NCBI GenBank assembly: GCA_001751225.1
Contig: MAXT01000250.1
Span: 1 to 5,733 of the forward strand
Direction: 5' to 3'
DNA: 5,733 nt
Source of the DNA: Desulfuromonadales bacterium C00003107
GTDB lineage: Bacteria; Desulfobacterota; Desulfuromonadia; Desulfuromonadales; Syntrophotaleaceae
Part shown: piece after piece, positions 5,258 to 5,733 of the stretch
Layout: every line of letters begins with the position of its first letter
How positions within the stretch are numbered: position 1 is the stretch's first letter
The notes under the pieces: model-generated
What the model saw: only the letters and a program-made list of their open reading frames with translations
What the model was told of the DNA's origin: nothing
The model's database searches: none
Translations under genes and position numbers: made by a program

Positions 5258-5733
5258 TCAAGCCGTCGCCGCCGCCTGCTTGAAAGGATAGATAAAGGAC
5301 AGGTCGGGAAAATGGGCCACCGGCTTGCTGGCCACCTCGCAACGATTGCGGCCATTACGCTTGGCGGCATACAGGGCCTGGTCGGCTCCGGCAATCAGTG
5401 CTTGCGGAACCAGACCTTCCGGCTTTTCGGCACAATTGATGCCGATGCTGGTGGTAACGGGAAAACCGCAATCGAGGGTACTGACTTTGCGCCGAATGCG
5501 CTCGGCTACCATCTGCGCATGGGAACGGGGGGTTTCGGGAAGGATAATGGCAAATTCCTCGCCGCCATAGCGACAGACGGTATCGGAATTGCGGCTTTGC
5601 TCCTGTAGCACCAGAGCGACTTTTTCCAGCACTCGATCACCGGCCTGATGGCCGTAGGTATCATTGATTTTCTTGAAAAAATCAAGATCGATGAACAGCA
5701 AGGACAGGGGCTTTTTAGAACGCAGACTACGGG
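5258..5733 (-). CDS. GGDEF-domain diguanylate cyclase, C-terminal part (cut by window end)
   Basis: The visible 157 or so codons form most of a GGDEF domain, which makes c-di-GMP from two GTP. On the - strand the frame is open to the last base (RSLRSKKPLSLLFIDLD...), so the true start lies beyond the window; the in-frame TTG at 5701 falls inside the conserved domain and is not a start. Key features are the metal-binding FIDLDFFKKINDTYGH segment, the active-site loop GGEEF (5552-5566), and an allosteric inhibitory RxxD site, RNSD (5582-5593), exactly five residues before GGEEF, implying product feedback. The closing ADQALYAAKRNGRN motif is also typical. A short tail of about 30 residues follows, with no EAL domain. 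The N-terminal sensor part is unseen. It converges on the PilZ pair, so a functional link is plausible but not shown. Confidence 0.94.
   Translation of the reverse strand, partial: RSLRSKKPLSLLFIDLDFFKKINDTYGHQAGDRVLEKVALVLQEQSRNSDTVCRYGGEEFAIILPETPRSHAQMVAERIRRKVSTLDCGFPVTTSIGINCAEKPEGLVPQALIAGADQALYAAKRNGRNRCEVASKPVAHFPDLSFIYPFKQAAATA

Noticed and set aside
5237..5608. 123-codon + strand open frame near the window end
   Set aside because: It is the shadow of the GGDEF gene, whose - strand frame carries all the conserved motifs.

Overview
The window holds the distal part of a bacterial flagellar locus followed by a cyclic-di-GMP effector pair and the 3' end of a diguanylate cyclase gene. 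The protein set (short flagellin, FlaG, FliD, FliS, a FliT/FlgN-like chaperone, two PilZ proteins, one GGDEF protein) and the moderately GC-rich coding style point to a motile Gram-negative proteobacterium. Gene order and the look of the FliT-like and PilZ proteins suggest a Desulfuromonadales (Geobacter/Pelobacter/Desulfuromonas-type) genome, with a gammaproteobacterium as the main alternative. This placement is an impression, not a database result.

Region 1 (1-3531, + strand) is a compact filament operon: fliC (41-871), flaG (958-1302), fliD (1319-2647), fliS (2683-3117) and a fliT-like gene (3130-3531). The gaps after flaG are 12-35 bp. The only larger gap, after fliC, carries a strong GC-rich hairpin with no T-tract, which could set the high flagellin to low cap-protein ratio. 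The fliC leader begins at the window edge with a small hairpin carrying GGA in its loop. A second GGA lies in the ribosome-binding site, an arrangement typical of CsrA-controlled flagellin mRNAs. The fliC promoter is outside the window.

Region 2 (3532-3768) is a 237-bp gap. It holds a plausible sigma-70-type promoter (TTGCGA-N17-TATGAT), a pair of imperfect direct repeats over and upstream of its -35 box, and a leader of about 150 nt with possible RNA structure. The first PilZ gene has no visible Shine-Dalgarno sequence.

Region 3 (3769-5167, + strand) holds two tandem, diverged PilZ proteins with the same two-part layout: an N-terminal beta-rich domain, then a PilZ domain with intact RxxxR and NxSxxG c-di-GMP-binding motifs. 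Region 4 (5258-5733, - strand) is the C-terminal part of a convergent GGDEF protein with an intact GGEEF active site and RxxD inhibitory site, cut by the window end.

Taken together, FliC is the filament subunit, FliD caps it, FliS and FliT-like proteins chaperone FliC and FliD for export, and FlaG probably tunes filament length. The PilZ proteins and the diguanylate cyclase make it likely that c-di-GMP signalling affects motility or surface behaviour here. No mobile element, CRISPR array, tRNA or rRNA was seen. Nothing in the window is clearly a new biological system; the most interesting unknowns are post-transcriptional control of fliC and the roles of the two PilZ paralogues.
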